From positions 1-19,541 of the forward strand of contig CAZJAH010000049.1 in the NCBI GenBank assembly GCA_964544155.1: a DNA stretch of 19,541 bases. Direction: 5' to 3'. Below are positions 1-7,915 of this stretch, in pieces; position 1 is the first letter of the stretch; the number at the start of each line of letters is the position of its first letter. A model generated the notes under the pieces. The model saw only the letters and a program-made list of their open reading frames with translations, was not told the origin of the DNA and ran no database searches. The translations under genes and the position numbers were made by a program. The DNA is from CAZJAH01 sp964544155. GTDB taxonomy: Bacteria; Bacteroidota; Ignavibacteria; Kapaibacteriales; UBA2268.

Positions 1-42
1 TATTTAGTAAAAAGAACAGAAGCAATCATTTAAGGCCCCAAA

Positions 43-729
43 ATGCGAAATATCTGTATTCCTGTGATTTTATTCCTATTCTTGATAACTCCCTCAATTG
101 CCGGGGATGTGCTGGTTTTTGACCGGTTCGGAAAGGAGTATAAGCCGGTGAAAGGAGATAAACTGCTTAATTCGGAAACAGAAGAAGCCGGGATTTTTGA
201 GCTCCGCTTTATTAAAGAAGCGGAAGACAGGGGATTTTTTGACCCGGATATTGAAGGCGTAGAAAGCCTCGGTGAAAAAAGGCGGCGCGTTATAATCGAA
301 TGTTTTAAGGATGTGTCGCGCCTTTTTGTACGCCCTGAAGGCTCCGGCCCTGTGAAGATAGATATATACGGCAGCGGAGCTCAATCGGGAGCCGCCCCCA
401 GCCCGCTTTACTCGGTTTTGAATGGCGAAAAAAGCGGATTGATTGATTCCCACGTAAGGAACGCCATAGTAAGCGGGCAGACGCCTATTGACATAGCCCG
501 CCATACGGAAACGCACGGTTATATCAAGTTTAATTTCAATTATCAGTTCAATCTCGATATCGATAAAGAGGAATTCGATGAATACGATCTTTACACAGTA
601 ACTCTGCACGAAATTTTCCACTTGCTTGGATTCGGCAGCCTGATCGGCAGCGAAGGCCTCAGCAGGCTCAATATGCTGAGCGGCGGTTTTTATTCAAGGT
701 TCGATTTACTATTGAATTATCACAAATGA
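43..729 (+). CDS. Secreted metallopeptidase, N-terminal fragment (frameshifted gene, piece 1 of 3)
   Basis: This is the N-terminal third of a secreted zinc metallopeptidase. Residues 1-20 form a signal peptide with a hydrophobic core and a small-residue cleavage region before Gly-Asp. The zinc-binding motif HEIFHLLGFGS lies at residues 189-199, close to the HExxHxxGF form seen in leishmanolysin/metzincin-like bacterial peptidases, although the usual third His is replaced by Ser in the short spacing. It is followed by an Arg-Phe-Asp stretch common after the motif in such proteins. The frame stops at 727-729, but the neighbouring frame continues a sensible protein directly after. Dropping one A from the AAA run at 724-726 joins it to the next piece. 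I therefore read 43-2127 as one gene of about 694 residues, interrupted by mutation or sequencing error. The signal and motif are clear; the substrate is unknown. Confidence 0.8.
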   Translation: MRNICIPVILFLFLITPSIAGDVLVFDRFGKEYKPVKGDKLLNSETEEAGIFELRFIKEAEDRGFFDPDIEGVESLGEKRRRVIIECFKDVSRLFVRPEGSGPVKIDIYGSGAQSGAAPSPLYSVLNGEKSGLIDSHVRNAIVSGQTPIDIARHTETHGYIKFNFNYQFNLDIDKEEFDEYDLYTVTLHEIFHLLGFGSLIGSEGLSRLNMLSGGFYSRFDLLLNYHK

Positions 730-748
730 CACATTAACAATCGAAATA

Positions 749-1222
749 ATGCCTACCCCAGAAAGAGCGGTTTATATCAGGTATCAGCCCTCGAATGGAA
801 AGCTTCCCGGAAATTTCACATATTTGAAAATACCCGTAACGCGGACTCCTCCCCCTCCCTGTCCGGATGATCATTGCGGCTATGTATGCAACGGAGATTT
901 TGAAAATTCCGTTTCATGGGGACAATTTGGCGGATTAAATCCAACCCATAAATTGATGAACGATCATACTCAGGGATGGTATTGTTATGGAGGTGTAGTT
1001 GATGTTATCTACAGAGGCAATGATTCAACAGGCCCTTTTGTTTTTCCTAAATATGGGTGGTCTTATTTTAGTTATTGGCCTGAAAGCTGGGATAATGATC
1101 CAGATAATAATTTTTATCTAGGATTGGCTTTTTCTAAGTTCAGATTCCCTGAGAATAAAGGTTTTTTAATAGAAGAACTTCAACAAGAAATGAAAAATTC
1201 TCTGGCAGCATTGAAGTATTAG
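749..1222 (+). CDS. Middle fragment of the same frameshifted secreted protein (piece 2 of 3)
   Basis: This reading frame carries the middle of the split metallopeptidase gene. Its coding sense begins before the listed ATG: the frame is open from about 716, and the codons at 725-748 read N-D-T-L-T-I-E-I, which follow naturally from piece 1. It contains a Pro-rich hinge (TPPPPCP), Cys residues, and an N-G-D-F-E motif typical of secreted carbohydrate-binding-like modules, then an aromatic-rich stretch (residues 70-120). The frame stops at 1220-1222. Adding one A to the run of five at 1194-1198 restores the frame of the next piece. The stretch from about 950 to 1200 is more A+T-rich than its flanks. 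On its own it has no signal peptide and is unlikely to be an independent gene. Confidence 0.6.
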   Translation: MPTPERAVYIRYQPSNGKLPGNFTYLKIPVTRTPPPPCPDDHCGYVCNGDFENSVSWGQFGGLNPTHKLMNDHTQGWYCYGGVVDVIYRGNDSTGPFVFPKYGWSYFSYWPESWDNDPDNNFYLGLAFSKFRFPENKGFLIEELQQEMKNSLAALKY

Positions 1223-1245
1223 CGGCGCCAAAGCAGGAAATAGCT

Positions 1246-2127
1246 GTGGATAGCGTATTCAGCTGCCTTATCCCTCTTGAGCTTAGCGCTTCGGTTGATG
1301 CCGCTGCCTACCGATGGTCAACGGGAGATACATCTAAGGCAATAGAAGTTTACGAATCGGGCGTTTACATACTTGAAAGCATCTATCAGAACGGCTGCGC
1401 GAGCGCTGATACGATAGAAATTCAAATAGACAGGCCTCCGGTGATATTTTTAACCGAGGACACGCTCAGAAGCAGGCCCCTCGACAGAGTTTATGTTAAT
1501 TTCATGGCTGACCCCGCGCGGCAGATTGTTTACGGCAAGAGGAGCATGAAGATTAAGTTTAAGGTAACAAAGGGTTTATTCACTGAATTGGGTTCATTTT
1601 ACAAACTGATCGATGATGACGGTGAATTTTTATATTATGAATTTACCGATTCTATTACTGTGCGGGAGGATGAGGAGGACATAAAAAGAATCAGAGAAGT
1701 ATCTTTCCTGCCTCTGAACCCCAACATCCACAGCGGAATAATAGTATTTGAAGAATACCTCTATGATGGCTGCACCGGCACATTTCCGGACGACACTGTA
1801 TGGTATTTTATGAAGGAGGAATACCACGGCGCCGAAAGGCTTGATGACTATGATGAAGAATTTGAACTGGAGGTATTTCCGAATCCGGGAAGCGATCAAA
1901 TAAACGTTCGCTTTTCACTCAGACAGACAGGAGAGATAGATATTGATCTTTATGACCAAACCGGACGGAAGCGTAAACAATTAATCAACGGGAAATCATC
2001 TATAGGAGCGTTTATGATCCGCTTTGACGCATCAATATTAGCCCGGGGCACGTATAGAGTGGTTTACCGCTTTAACGGAAACACAAAGGAAGTAATTTTG
2101 AGCGCGCCTTTGGTTATTCAGAGGTAA
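1246..2127 (+). CDS. C-terminal fragment with Ig-like region and T9SS sorting domain (piece 3 of 3)
   Basis: This is the C-terminal third of the split secreted protein. The frame is already open from 1159, so the ATG at 1246 is probably internal, not a true start. Residues 1-65 have the pattern of a PKD/Ig-like module found in Bacteroidota surface proteins (Y-R-W-S-T-G-D, then G-V-Y and an N-G-C motif). The last 85 or so residues form a typical type A T9SS C-terminal sorting domain: V-F-P-N-P-G at about 213-218, an I-D-L-Y-D-Q-T-G-R strand, and a G-T-Y-R-V-V-Y-R end. This domain would direct export through the type IX system after Sec transport. Without piece 1 there is no signal peptide, so this fragment alone should not be secreted. 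Confidence 0.75.
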   Translation: MDSVFSCLIPLELSASVDAAAYRWSTGDTSKAIEVYESGVYILESIYQNGCASADTIEIQIDRPPVIFLTEDTLRSRPLDRVYVNFMADPARQIVYGKRSMKIKFKVTKGLFTELGSFYKLIDDDGEFLYYEFTDSITVREDEEDIKRIREVSFLPLNPNIHSGIIVFEEYLYDGCTGTFPDDTVWYFMKEEYHGAERLDDYDEEFELEVFPNPGSDQINVRFSLRQTGEIDIDLYDQTGRKRKQLINGKSSIGAFMIRFDASILARGTYRVVYRFNGNTKEVILSAPLVIQR

Positions 2128-2418
2128 CTAATCAGTAGCGCCGCATGGTATGTAAGCGGCTCCTTGGGCCGCTCCCGCCCGGGGATTTCGCCACAGGAGT
2201 TGAATTTATTTCGATCAAGAAAGGAAGAATTTTTTTGCATTTAGTTTCTTAGCCAGTTATACTGACCACCACATCCTCAGATTAAAATGGGAAACTGATC
2301 TGCTCGAAAATTGTACAAATAATTCGTATTGACATATTATCGCAAAGTAATAAAATATTCACTGCATGCAATCGAGATTAAATTCAGGGGTACAAGGCCT
2401 CAATAAACAAACTTTTAT
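2128..2418. other. Intergenic region, 291 bases
   Basis: No coding frame is convincing here. The left part is G+C-rich and holds a short hairpin (2155-2160 with 2168-2173) without a T-run. The right part is A+T-rich and carries the promoter of the downstream redox operon. An 8-base palindrome TGCATGCA lies just downstream of the predicted -10 element, at 2363-2370 or within a base of it. Confidence 0.6.
2329..2356 (+). promoter_or_regulatory. Sigma70-type promoter of the hemerythrin/DsrE operon
   Basis: A perfect TTGACA lies at 2329-2334. After a 16-base spacer comes TAAAAT at 2351-2356. Transcription would start near 2363, leaving a leader of about 55 bases before the ATG at 2419. This is the clearest consensus promoter that I found in the window. 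Activity is inferred from sequence only. Confidence 0.55.
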
Positions 2419-3678
2419 ATGGTAAATAATTTAAAAAATGATATGAGCGAACTAATAAATAATTCGGAAAGAAGAAAGAAAAAACTAAAAGAGCTTATTC
2501 TGAAATTGCATGAAGGGCACTCGGAAAGTGAAGTCAGGAAGGAATTAATGGACAGCCTGAGCCGGATTCCCTACGGAGAGGTTGTGGAAGTTGAGCAGGA
2601 ATTGATTGAAGAGGGCCTGCCCGAAGATGAAATTTTGAAACTTTGCGATGCGCATTCTGCTGTATTGCAGGGTAATGTTGACCTATCGGCGACGAAGAAA
2701 ATTCCGGAAGGCCATCCGGTTGACGTCATGATAAATGAAAATAAGGAAATAAAAATACTCGCTGAAAAAATTAAAGCTCTTATAAATGAGATATCCGAAA
2801 ATAAAGGAGAAAACCTGGAAACCGATATTTTTAGATTAAGAGGATTCTTTAACAATTTGTATGACGTTGATAAACATTACAAAAGAAAAGAGTATCTACT
2901 TTTCCCTTATCTCGAAAATTACGGTATAACAGGTCCGCCCAAGGTAATGTGGGGTAAGCATGATGAAATCCGCGAACTTCTGCAGGGCGCTATTGAATTG
3001 CTTCAAACCCCTGATATTACGGCACGGGAACTTATCGCTTCATCAGAAATTGTGTTACTGCCGGCTGTGGATCAGGTAGTGGATATGACCAAAAAGGAAG
3101 AAGAAATTCTTTTCCCCATGACTTTGGATAAACTCACGGATTCTGAATGGTATGAAATAGAAAAGCAATCACTTGAAATTGGCTATTGCCTTTACGATCC
3201 GCCAAAAGCATGGAAACCGGAAGGCGCCGAAGAAGCCACACTCTCTGAAATGAATAAGCAGGGGGTGAATATTCAGCTTCCTTCAGGGAATTTCACCGTC
3301 GAAGAACTCCTTGCCATTTTAAATCATTTACCGCTTGATATGACTTTTGTTGATAAAAACGATAAAGTAAAATATTTTTCCCAGGGCAAAGAAAGGATAT
3401 TTCAGAGAAACCGCTCAATCCTGAACAGAGATGTCCGGCTTTGTCATCCGCCTGCCAGCGCGCATATTGTTGACAAAATAGTTGATGATTTTAAATCCGG
3501 AAAAGCTTCACGCGCGCCCTTTTGGATAAACATGGGCGGCAATATGATTCACATCGAATACTTTGCTTTGAGAAATGACGATGGCGAATACCTGGGCACA
3601 CTCGAAGTCTCCCAAAATGTTCAGGGCTATAGAGAACTTGAAGGCGAACAGAGAATTTTATCATATTCAAAAGACTAA
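2419..3678 (+). CDS. DUF438 / hemerythrin HHE / PAS domain sensor protein
   Basis: This is a cytosolic three-domain protein, 419 residues. An N-terminal DUF438 helical domain covers about residues 10-90. A hemerythrin-like HHE domain covers about 98-235, with candidate di-iron ligands H99, E110, H153, E158, H181 and E229 (HP near the start, H-x4-E, KHDE, and an EEEILFP end). A PAS-like domain (PAS_10 type) covers about 292-405, including a CHPP motif at 342-345. Proteins of this architecture occur in anaerobes and facultative bacteria and are thought to bind O2 or NO at the di-iron site, but their output is poorly known. It heads an operon with a DUF1858-DUF2249 protein 5 bases downstream and a DsrE-family protein. 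No signal peptide or membrane segment is seen. The start at 2419 fits the promoter spacing; Met9 is an alternative. Confidence 0.88.
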   Translation: MVNNLKNDMSELINNSERRKKKLKELILKLHEGHSESEVRKELMDSLSRIPYGEVVEVEQELIEEGLPEDEILKLCDAHSAVLQGNVDLSATKKIPEGHPVDVMINENKEIKILAEKIKALINEISENKGENLETDIFRLRGFFNNLYDVDKHYKRKEYLLFPYLENYGITGPPKVMWGKHDEIRELLQGAIELLQTPDITARELIASSEIVLLPAVDQVVDMTKKEEEILFPMTLDKLTDSEWYEIEKQSLEIGYCLYDPPKAWKPEGAEEATLSEMNKQGVNIQLPSGNFTVEELLAILNHLPLDMTFVDKNDKVKYFSQGKERIFQRNRSILNRDVRLCHPPASAHIVDKIVDDFKSGKASRAPFWINMGGNMIHIEYFALRNDDGEYLGTLEVSQNVQGYRELEGEQRILSYSKD

Positions 3679-3683
3679 CAGAT

Positions 3684-4205
3684 ATGAAAAAACACGAATT
3701 AATAATAACTCCCAAAACAAAAGTAGCTAACTTACTTGATAATTATCCTCAACTTGAGGATGATCTAATAAATTATGTCCCGGCTTTTAAAAAGCTCAGG
3801 AATCCCGTTCTGAGGAAAACCGTCGCCAAGATTACTACTCTTCAACAGGCTGCAGCGGTGGGCAATGTGAAAGTAGAAGATCTGATAAATTTCCTGAGGA
3901 AGAAAGTAGGCCAGGAAGCTGTCGATTTGGAAAGCGATATGCAATTCAATACTAAAAAGCCGGGCTGGTTCGATGAATCGAGAATTAAGAATGAAATTGA
4001 CATCAGGGAAATACTAAATGCCGGGGAACAGCCGGTTAATCAGGTAGTTTCGGATATGAAAAAACTGGAACGGGGTGATATTCTGCCGGTTATCGCGCCC
4101 TTCATCCCCGCGCCCTTAATAGATAAATCATTAAGCCTTGAAATGGATCACTGGCTTCTAAAAGAAAGTGATGAGAAATTTATAGTATATTTTAAAAAGA
4201 GATAA
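3684..4205 (+). CDS. DUF1858 - DUF2249 domain protein
   Basis: This 173-residue soluble protein has two small domains. Residues 5-72 match the DUF1858 pattern (I-T-P-K-T-K-V-A-N-L-L, then a helical bundle ending V-E-D-L-I-N-F-L), a fold seen near hybrid-cluster and redox proteins. Residues 104-172 match DUF2249, starting with I-D-I-R and ending with a basic K-K-R tail. DUF2249 proteins often accompany hemerythrins and NO-related genes in denitrifiers and anaerobes. The gene starts 5 bases after the hemerythrin gene and ends 2 bases before the DsrE gene, so the three are almost certainly cotranscribed and translationally coupled. There are no cysteines, so direct sulfur or metal chemistry by this protein is unlikely. 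The biochemical role is unknown. Confidence 0.82.
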   Translation: MKKHELIITPKTKVANLLDNYPQLEDDLINYVPAFKKLRNPVLRKTVAKITTLQQAAAVGNVKVEDLINFLRKKVGQEAVDLESDMQFNTKKPGWFDESRIKNEIDIREILNAGEQPVNQVVSDMKKLERGDILPVIAPFIPAPLIDKSLSLEMDHWLLKESDEKFIVYFKKR

Positions 4206-4207
4206 AA

Positions 4208-4570
4208 ATGACACAGAAAATTTTGATCATTATTAATGACGCTCCTTACGGAACCGAAAAAGCTTATAACGCCCTTAGAATGGCAATGACTTTGCAAAAA
4301 GAACATAAAGAAGAGGTAGAAATAAATATCTTTCTACTGGCGGACGGAGTTTTTTGCGGATTGCCAAATCAAAATACTCCCACAGGCTATTATAATATTG
4401 AGAGAATGTTAAACTCTGTTATTAATAAAGGCGGCCAAATAAAAAGCTGCGGCGGATGTTCACAGGCAAGAGGAATTGACTCACTGAAATTTATCGAAGG
4501 TGTGGAATTAAGCAATATGAAAGAATTTGCTCAATGGACAGTTGAATGCCATAAAGTATTAACCTTTTGA
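4208..4570 (+). CDS. DsrE/DsrF-like family sulfur-relay protein
   Basis: This 120-residue protein has the DsrE-like alpha/beta fold: an initial strand K-I-L-I-I-I-N-D-A-P-Y-G, a strand with F-L-L-A-D-G-V at 42-48, and the conserved C-G-G-C-S-Q-A-R-G motif at 81-89. In the family, a Cys near this point carries persulfide or takes part in sulfur transfer; here C81 and C84 form a CxxC pair, with C50 and C114 nearby. It is the last gene of the hemerythrin/DUF1858 operon, 2 bases after the previous stop. The context suggests a role in reactive sulfur or nitric oxide redox handling and not dissimilatory sulfite reduction, as no dsr genes are present here. That function is inference. Confidence 0.85.
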   Translation: MTQKILIIINDAPYGTEKAYNALRMAMTLQKEHKEEVEINIFLLADGVFCGLPNQNTPTGYYNIERMLNSVINKGGQIKSCGGCSQARGIDSLKFIEGVELSNMKEFAQWTVECHKVLTF

Positions 4571-4781
4571 ATTACCTGCTGTTCGCCGGCGGCAATGCAA
4601 GCAATCACCGGCCAAAGAGGTCGAAGTGATTCCTGTTTTTCATTACTTATTATTATTTTAGTGGGTAAAAGATTTCTCTTTATGAATTTATGTTTAATAT
4701 TATACCAAATATGCCGGAAATTCTTAAATTTGTACTTATAAGCATTTGATTGTTAAGCTATTATGATGATTGAGGTAGTAA

Positions 4782-5975
4782 ATGAATCCGATAGTTCCGG
4801 CTAAAAAAACTGAAAAGGTAACTTACGCCATTCGCGATATTATTGTGCTCGCGGATCAGGCTGCTAAGTCAGGTAAAGAGATGCTTTATCTTAATATTGG
4901 CGACCCCAATGTGTATGATTTTTCTACACCGAACCACGTTGTGGAATCCGTCTATGACGCGATGAAAAAAAACAGGAACGGCTACGCTCCTTCAGACGGA
5001 ATAAAGCCCGCGCTCGATTCTATAGCCGCTGATGCTGAGCGCAAAGGCATCAATAATATACTCGACGTTTTCGTAACCAGCGGCGCAAGCGAAGCCATAG
5101 AAATATGCCTGACAGCGCTATTGAACGAAGGCGAAAATTTCCTTATGCCGACACCCGGCTATCCGCTTTATACGGCTGTGCAGAGTAAACTCGGCCTAAT
5201 GCCCAACCCCTACTATCTGGATGAAGAAAACGGTTGGCAGCCCGATATAGAGGATATTAAATCAAAAATAAATGATAAAACAAGAGCAATCGTACTCATC
5301 AACCCTAATAATCCCACAGGCTCAGTCTGCAAGCCCGAAACTTTGAAGCAGATAATCAGCCTCGCACTTGAACATGAGCTGGTGATTTTCGCGGATGAGA
5401 TCTATGACAAGCTGATATTCGACGGCGGTAAAATGACTTCCATAGCCTCGCTGGATCCGGAAGTGCCCTGCATAACTTTTTCAGGATTATCCAAGAATTA
5501 TGTGGCGCCGGGATTCAGGATAGGCTGGGGTGTGGTAAGCGGCAACCCCACAGTAATGAAGGATTATATCGAAGCCATCAATAAACTCTTAAGGGCCAGA
5601 GTATCGGCAAATCATCCCGAGCAGTACGCCATAGTTACAGCACTTGAAGGCCCGCAGGACCACCTTAAAAGCTTTGTGAACACACTGGAAAAAAGGCGCG
5701 ACATAGCAATGGAAATGCTTTCGGCAATTCCTGGCATAGAACTTGTCAAACCCGAAGGAGCATTTTATGCTTTCCCTACGATCGATGTGGATGATGACGC
5801 GAGGTTTGTCTCCGAGCTTATTCTCGGTACGGGCGTTGTAGTTGTTCCCGGCAATGGATTCGGCCAGAAACCCGGCACGCAACACTTCCGCATAGTTATA
5901 CTTCCCCCTGAGGAAGTGCTCGAAAAAGCATTTAAACTAATCGGTGAATTTTACACAAGATATAAAAACAAATAA
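4782..5975 (+). CDS. Alanine/aspartate-type aminotransferase (AlaA-like), PLP-dependent
   Basis: This is a class I/II fold-type I aminotransferase, 397 residues, full family length. It closely resembles E. coli AlaA (glutamate-pyruvate transaminase) along its whole length, including L-N-I-G-D-P near 37-42 and the F-A-D-E-I-Y-D-K block. Visible PLP-site features are N-P-N-N-P-T-G (174-180), D205 and Y208, the Schiff-base lysine K238 in S-G-L-S-K-N-Y, and R246 in G-F-R-I-G-W. A C-terminal H-F-R-I-V motif should bind the substrate carboxylate. It would interconvert alanine or a related amino acid with its 2-oxo acid, using glutamate/2-oxoglutarate. It stands alone: more than 200 bases of spacer lie upstream and a terminator follows. 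Exact amino-acid specificity cannot be read from sequence. Confidence 0.9.
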   Translation: MNPIVPAKKTEKVTYAIRDIIVLADQAAKSGKEMLYLNIGDPNVYDFSTPNHVVESVYDAMKKNRNGYAPSDGIKPALDSIAADAERKGINNILDVFVTSGASEAIEICLTALLNEGENFLMPTPGYPLYTAVQSKLGLMPNPYYLDEENGWQPDIEDIKSKINDKTRAIVLINPNNPTGSVCKPETLKQIISLALEHELVIFADEIYDKLIFDGGKMTSIASLDPEVPCITFSGLSKNYVAPGFRIGWGVVSGNPTVMKDYIEAINKLLRARVSANHPEQYAIVTALEGPQDHLKSFVNTLEKRRDIAMEMLSAIPGIELVKPEGAFYAFPTIDVDDDARFVSELILGTGVVVVPGNGFGQKPGTQHFRIVILPPEEVLEKAFKLIGEFYTRYKNK

Positions 5976-6006
5976 GCTTTAAAAGCGAAATAATTATATA
6001 TTTGAA

Positions 6007-6037
6007 AGGCGGCTTTTGGCTGCCTTTTTTTATTTTT
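6007..6037 (+). terminator. Rho-independent terminator after the aminotransferase
   Basis: AGGCGGC at 6007-6013 pairs with GCTGCCT at 6019-6025 (seven pairs, one G-U) around a short T-rich loop. A run of seven T, then more T-rich sequence, follows. It sits 32 bases after the stop and 15 bases before the next start codon. Confidence 0.8.
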
Positions 6038-6052
6038 TAAAAGGTTGATAAC

Positions 6053-6670
6053 ATGGATAGACGCGAAAATAAAAATCACTGGTATGACGGCGATTTTTAC
6101 AAAGAATTTATAGCGCCTTATCAAATGAATGTTTTCAAAACGGCTGCAAAGTTTATCCCAAGCGGCTCTACAGTACTCGATATCGCCTGTGGAACAGGCG
6201 CTTTCGGGCTGGAATTTCATAAGTATTACGGGCAGATTACAGGGATCGATCTTTCCCGAAAAAACATCAATACGGCCAAATCCGAAAAAATTAAGAAAGG
6301 CATTGAAAATATTGATTTCATACACGGGGATGCCTCGGCCCTTGATGTATATATTGGAAAAAAATATGACTTCGGGATAATATCCTATGCCATACATGAA
6401 ATGCCGCCCCATATAAGGATCAAAGTACTTCAATCGGCCAGGCGGCATGTGGATAAACTAATAACCGCGGAATACCTGACTCCGCAGCCTAAAAATCACA
6501 TGGGGCTGTTTAACTTCTTGGTGGAGCTAATGGCGGGGCCGGATCATTTCCGCAATTACAGGAATTTCCAAAATAACGGAGGGATAATTCCATTGATTAA
6601 AAAAGCAGGTTTCGCGCCTGTTAAAAACATTATTATGAAAAGATCGACAATTATAACTTTAGCAGAATAA
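6053..6670 (+). CDS. Class I SAM-dependent methyltransferase (UbiE/Methyltransf_11-like)
   Basis: This 205-residue protein shows the Rossmann methyltransferase motifs in order: motif I V-L-D-I-A-C-G-T-G (41-49) for SAM binding, acidic motif II G-I-D-L-S (64-68), G-D-A-S (92-95), and S-Y-A-I-H-E-M-P (111-118) as the post-motif strand and turn. The C-terminal part (150-187) has the F-x-x-L-x-x-A-G-F layout of small-molecule methyltransferases. The substrate is unknown; a lipid, quinone or small metabolite is more likely than DNA, since no target-recognition domain is present. It begins just after a terminator and ends 13 bases before dapB, so the two may be cotranscribed. No link between its chemistry and lysine biosynthesis is known to me. 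Confidence 0.82.
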   Translation: MDRRENKNHWYDGDFYKEFIAPYQMNVFKTAAKFIPSGSTVLDIACGTGAFGLEFHKYYGQITGIDLSRKNINTAKSEKIKKGIENIDFIHGDASALDVYIGKKYDFGIISYAIHEMPPHIRIKVLQSARRHVDKLITAEYLTPQPKNHMGLFNFLVELMAGPDHFRNYRNFQNNGGIIPLIKKAGFAPVKNIIMKRSTIITLAE

Positions 6671-6683
6671 CACGGATAACGTC

Positions 6684-7421
6684 ATGAACATAAGGATAGC
6701 GGTCAACGGATACGGCTCGATGGGCCGTGAAGTCGAAAAAATTGCCGAAACTGAAGGCTGTAAGCTTGTTGAGATATTCGATATTGACCAACCGGCCAGG
6801 GCTGAAACACAATATGATTTCGATATTGTGATAGATTTTACCCGCCCGGATGCAGTAGTAGAAAATGTGGAGCTATTTTCTTCGATGGGAAAAAACATCG
6901 TGCTGGGCACAACAGGCTGGTATGATAAAAAGGACGAGATAGAAAAAATTATTAAAAAGCAAGGTAACGGCTTGATATGGGGATCGAATTTCTCTATAGG
7001 TATGCAAATGCTTTTCAGGATTGTGAGAAAGGCGGCGGCATTGATGGATAAAGTGGATGGATATGATATAATGCTGCATGAAATGCATCACATGCGGAAG
7101 AAGGACAGTCCGAGCGGTTCAGGGATTTCACTGGCGAATATAATTCTGGATGAAGTAAGCCGTAAAAAGGGGATCTTTTCGGAGACAGCCCATGAACAGA
7201 TCAATCCGAACAAGCTTCACCTGAGCTCTACCCGGGGAGGCGAGATCCACGGCACACACACAGTGTACCTGGATTCTCTATCGGATACCATTGAGCTTAC
7301 CCACAGGGCCAAGAACCGAAGCGGATTTGCCAAAGGCGCTCTGACTGCTGCAAGATGGATAAAAGGAAAAACAGGTTTTTATAAATTTGATGATATACTG
7401 GATGAATTATGGCAAAGCTGA
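6684..7421 (+). CDS. dapB: 4-hydroxy-tetrahydrodipicolinate reductase
   Basis: This enzyme reduces 4-hydroxy-tetrahydrodipicolinate with NAD(P)H in the diaminopimelate/lysine pathway, supplying peptidoglycan. The 245-residue length is normal. The dinucleotide motif G-Y-G-S-M-G is at 9-14, and the G-T-T-G loop is at 75-78. The family signature reads E-M-H-H-M-R-K-K-D-S-P-S-G at 133-145; H135 and K139 align with the E. coli catalytic His159 and Lys163. The T-R-G-G-E-I-H-G-T-H-T-V block (183-194) matches the conserved substrate region. It is compact: the segment after the Rossmann start is shorter than in E. coli, as in several FCB-group homologues. Its 3' end overlaps the next gene by 13 bases, implying cotranslation. 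No other dap gene is in view. Confidence 0.93.
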   Translation: MNIRIAVNGYGSMGREVEKIAETEGCKLVEIFDIDQPARAETQYDFDIVIDFTRPDAVVENVELFSSMGKNIVLGTTGWYDKKDEIEKIIKKQGNGLIWGSNFSIGMQMLFRIVRKAAALMDKVDGYDIMLHEMHHMRKKDSPSGSGISLANIILDEVSRKKGIFSETAHEQINPNKLHLSSTRGGEIHGTHTVYLDSLSDTIELTHRAKNRSGFAKGALTAARWIKGKTGFYKFDDILDELWQS

Positions 7422-7849
7422 TAATTATAATTATAGCGGCATTTTTTTCTGTTACTGCCGGAGAAAGCCAAATATTTCATAATGAATCCCGGCAAACAGA
7501 TTCAACAGCACTTCCCGTGATAAAAGTTATTCCGCGCACAATGACTGCCGCTGCGGATGAGAACGGCTACATAACAAAGGAAGTAGTCATTATTAATAAA
7601 GGCGTTGAGAAATTAAAAATCGAGGAAATTAAAGCCTCATGCAAATGCTCATCCGGTAAAATGCTGAGAAATAATATTTATCCCATGCAGGAGGGAAAAG
7701 CATGGCTCAGCATAAATACAGACGGTCTCTATGCAGACGCCAGAAATGTGGAATTTGCGTTTATCAGCAACGCAAGAAATTCCCCTTATAAGGTTATTAT
7801 TACTGTTGCCGACAGCATTGACGCATCACAAAATACTAAAGAAAAGTAA
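7409..7849 (+). CDS. Secreted DUF1573 domain protein
   Basis: This is a 146-residue exported protein with a short, very hydrophobic signal peptide (about residues 1-18, six Ile in a row region). The mature part is a single DUF1573 immunoglobulin-like beta-sandwich (about 38-133), with the family hallmark S-C-K-C-S-S-G at 77-83. The Cys pair is conserved in DUF1573 proteins of Bacteroidota, where the function is unknown. The start codon lies inside dapB (13-base overlap), which supports translational coupling. The ECF sigma gene follows 66 bases later. Alternative names such as ASPM-SPD-2-Hydin-like would describe the same fold. It is confident as a gene but not as a function. Confidence 0.82.
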   Translation: MAKLIIIIIAAFFSVTAGESQIFHNESRQTDSTALPVIKVIPRTMTAAADENGYITKEVVIINKGVEKLKIEEIKASCKCSSGKMLRNNIYPMQEGKAWLSINTDGLYADARNVEFAFISNARNSPYKVIITVADSIDASQNTKEK

Positions 7850-7877
7850 TCCGGAAAACCGAAGACAGATGTAATTG

Positions 7878-7907
7878 TTGTAACATTTTTTGATTCATAT
7901 TGTTATT
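7878..7907 (+). promoter_or_regulatory. Possible ECF-type promoter upstream of the sigma factor
   Basis: A TTGTAACA element at 7878-7885 resembles the GTAAC-like -35 box of many ECF promoters. It would pair with TGTTATT at about 7901-7907. Autoregulation by the adjacent sigma factor is plausible. The start site would fall nearly on the ATG at 7916, giving a leaderless or very short leader. This is a weak call on pattern only. Confidence 0.25.
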
Positions 7908-7915
7908 GTTTTGAA

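Noticed and set aside
94..621. Long minus-strand reading frame opposite the metallopeptidase N-terminus
   Set aside because: It lies wholly opposite a gene with a signal peptide and HExxH motif, and its translation shows no recognisable domain or start context.
2155..2173. Hairpin AGCGGC/GCCGCT as a terminator of the split peptidase gene
   Set aside because: The stem is followed by a C/G-rich stretch and not a T-run, so an intrinsic terminator is not supported.
4570..4781. Hairpin around GCCGGCGGC / CACCGGCC after the DsrE gene
   Set aside because: The stem is only five pairs with a long loop and no T-run; I do not call a terminator or small RNA here.
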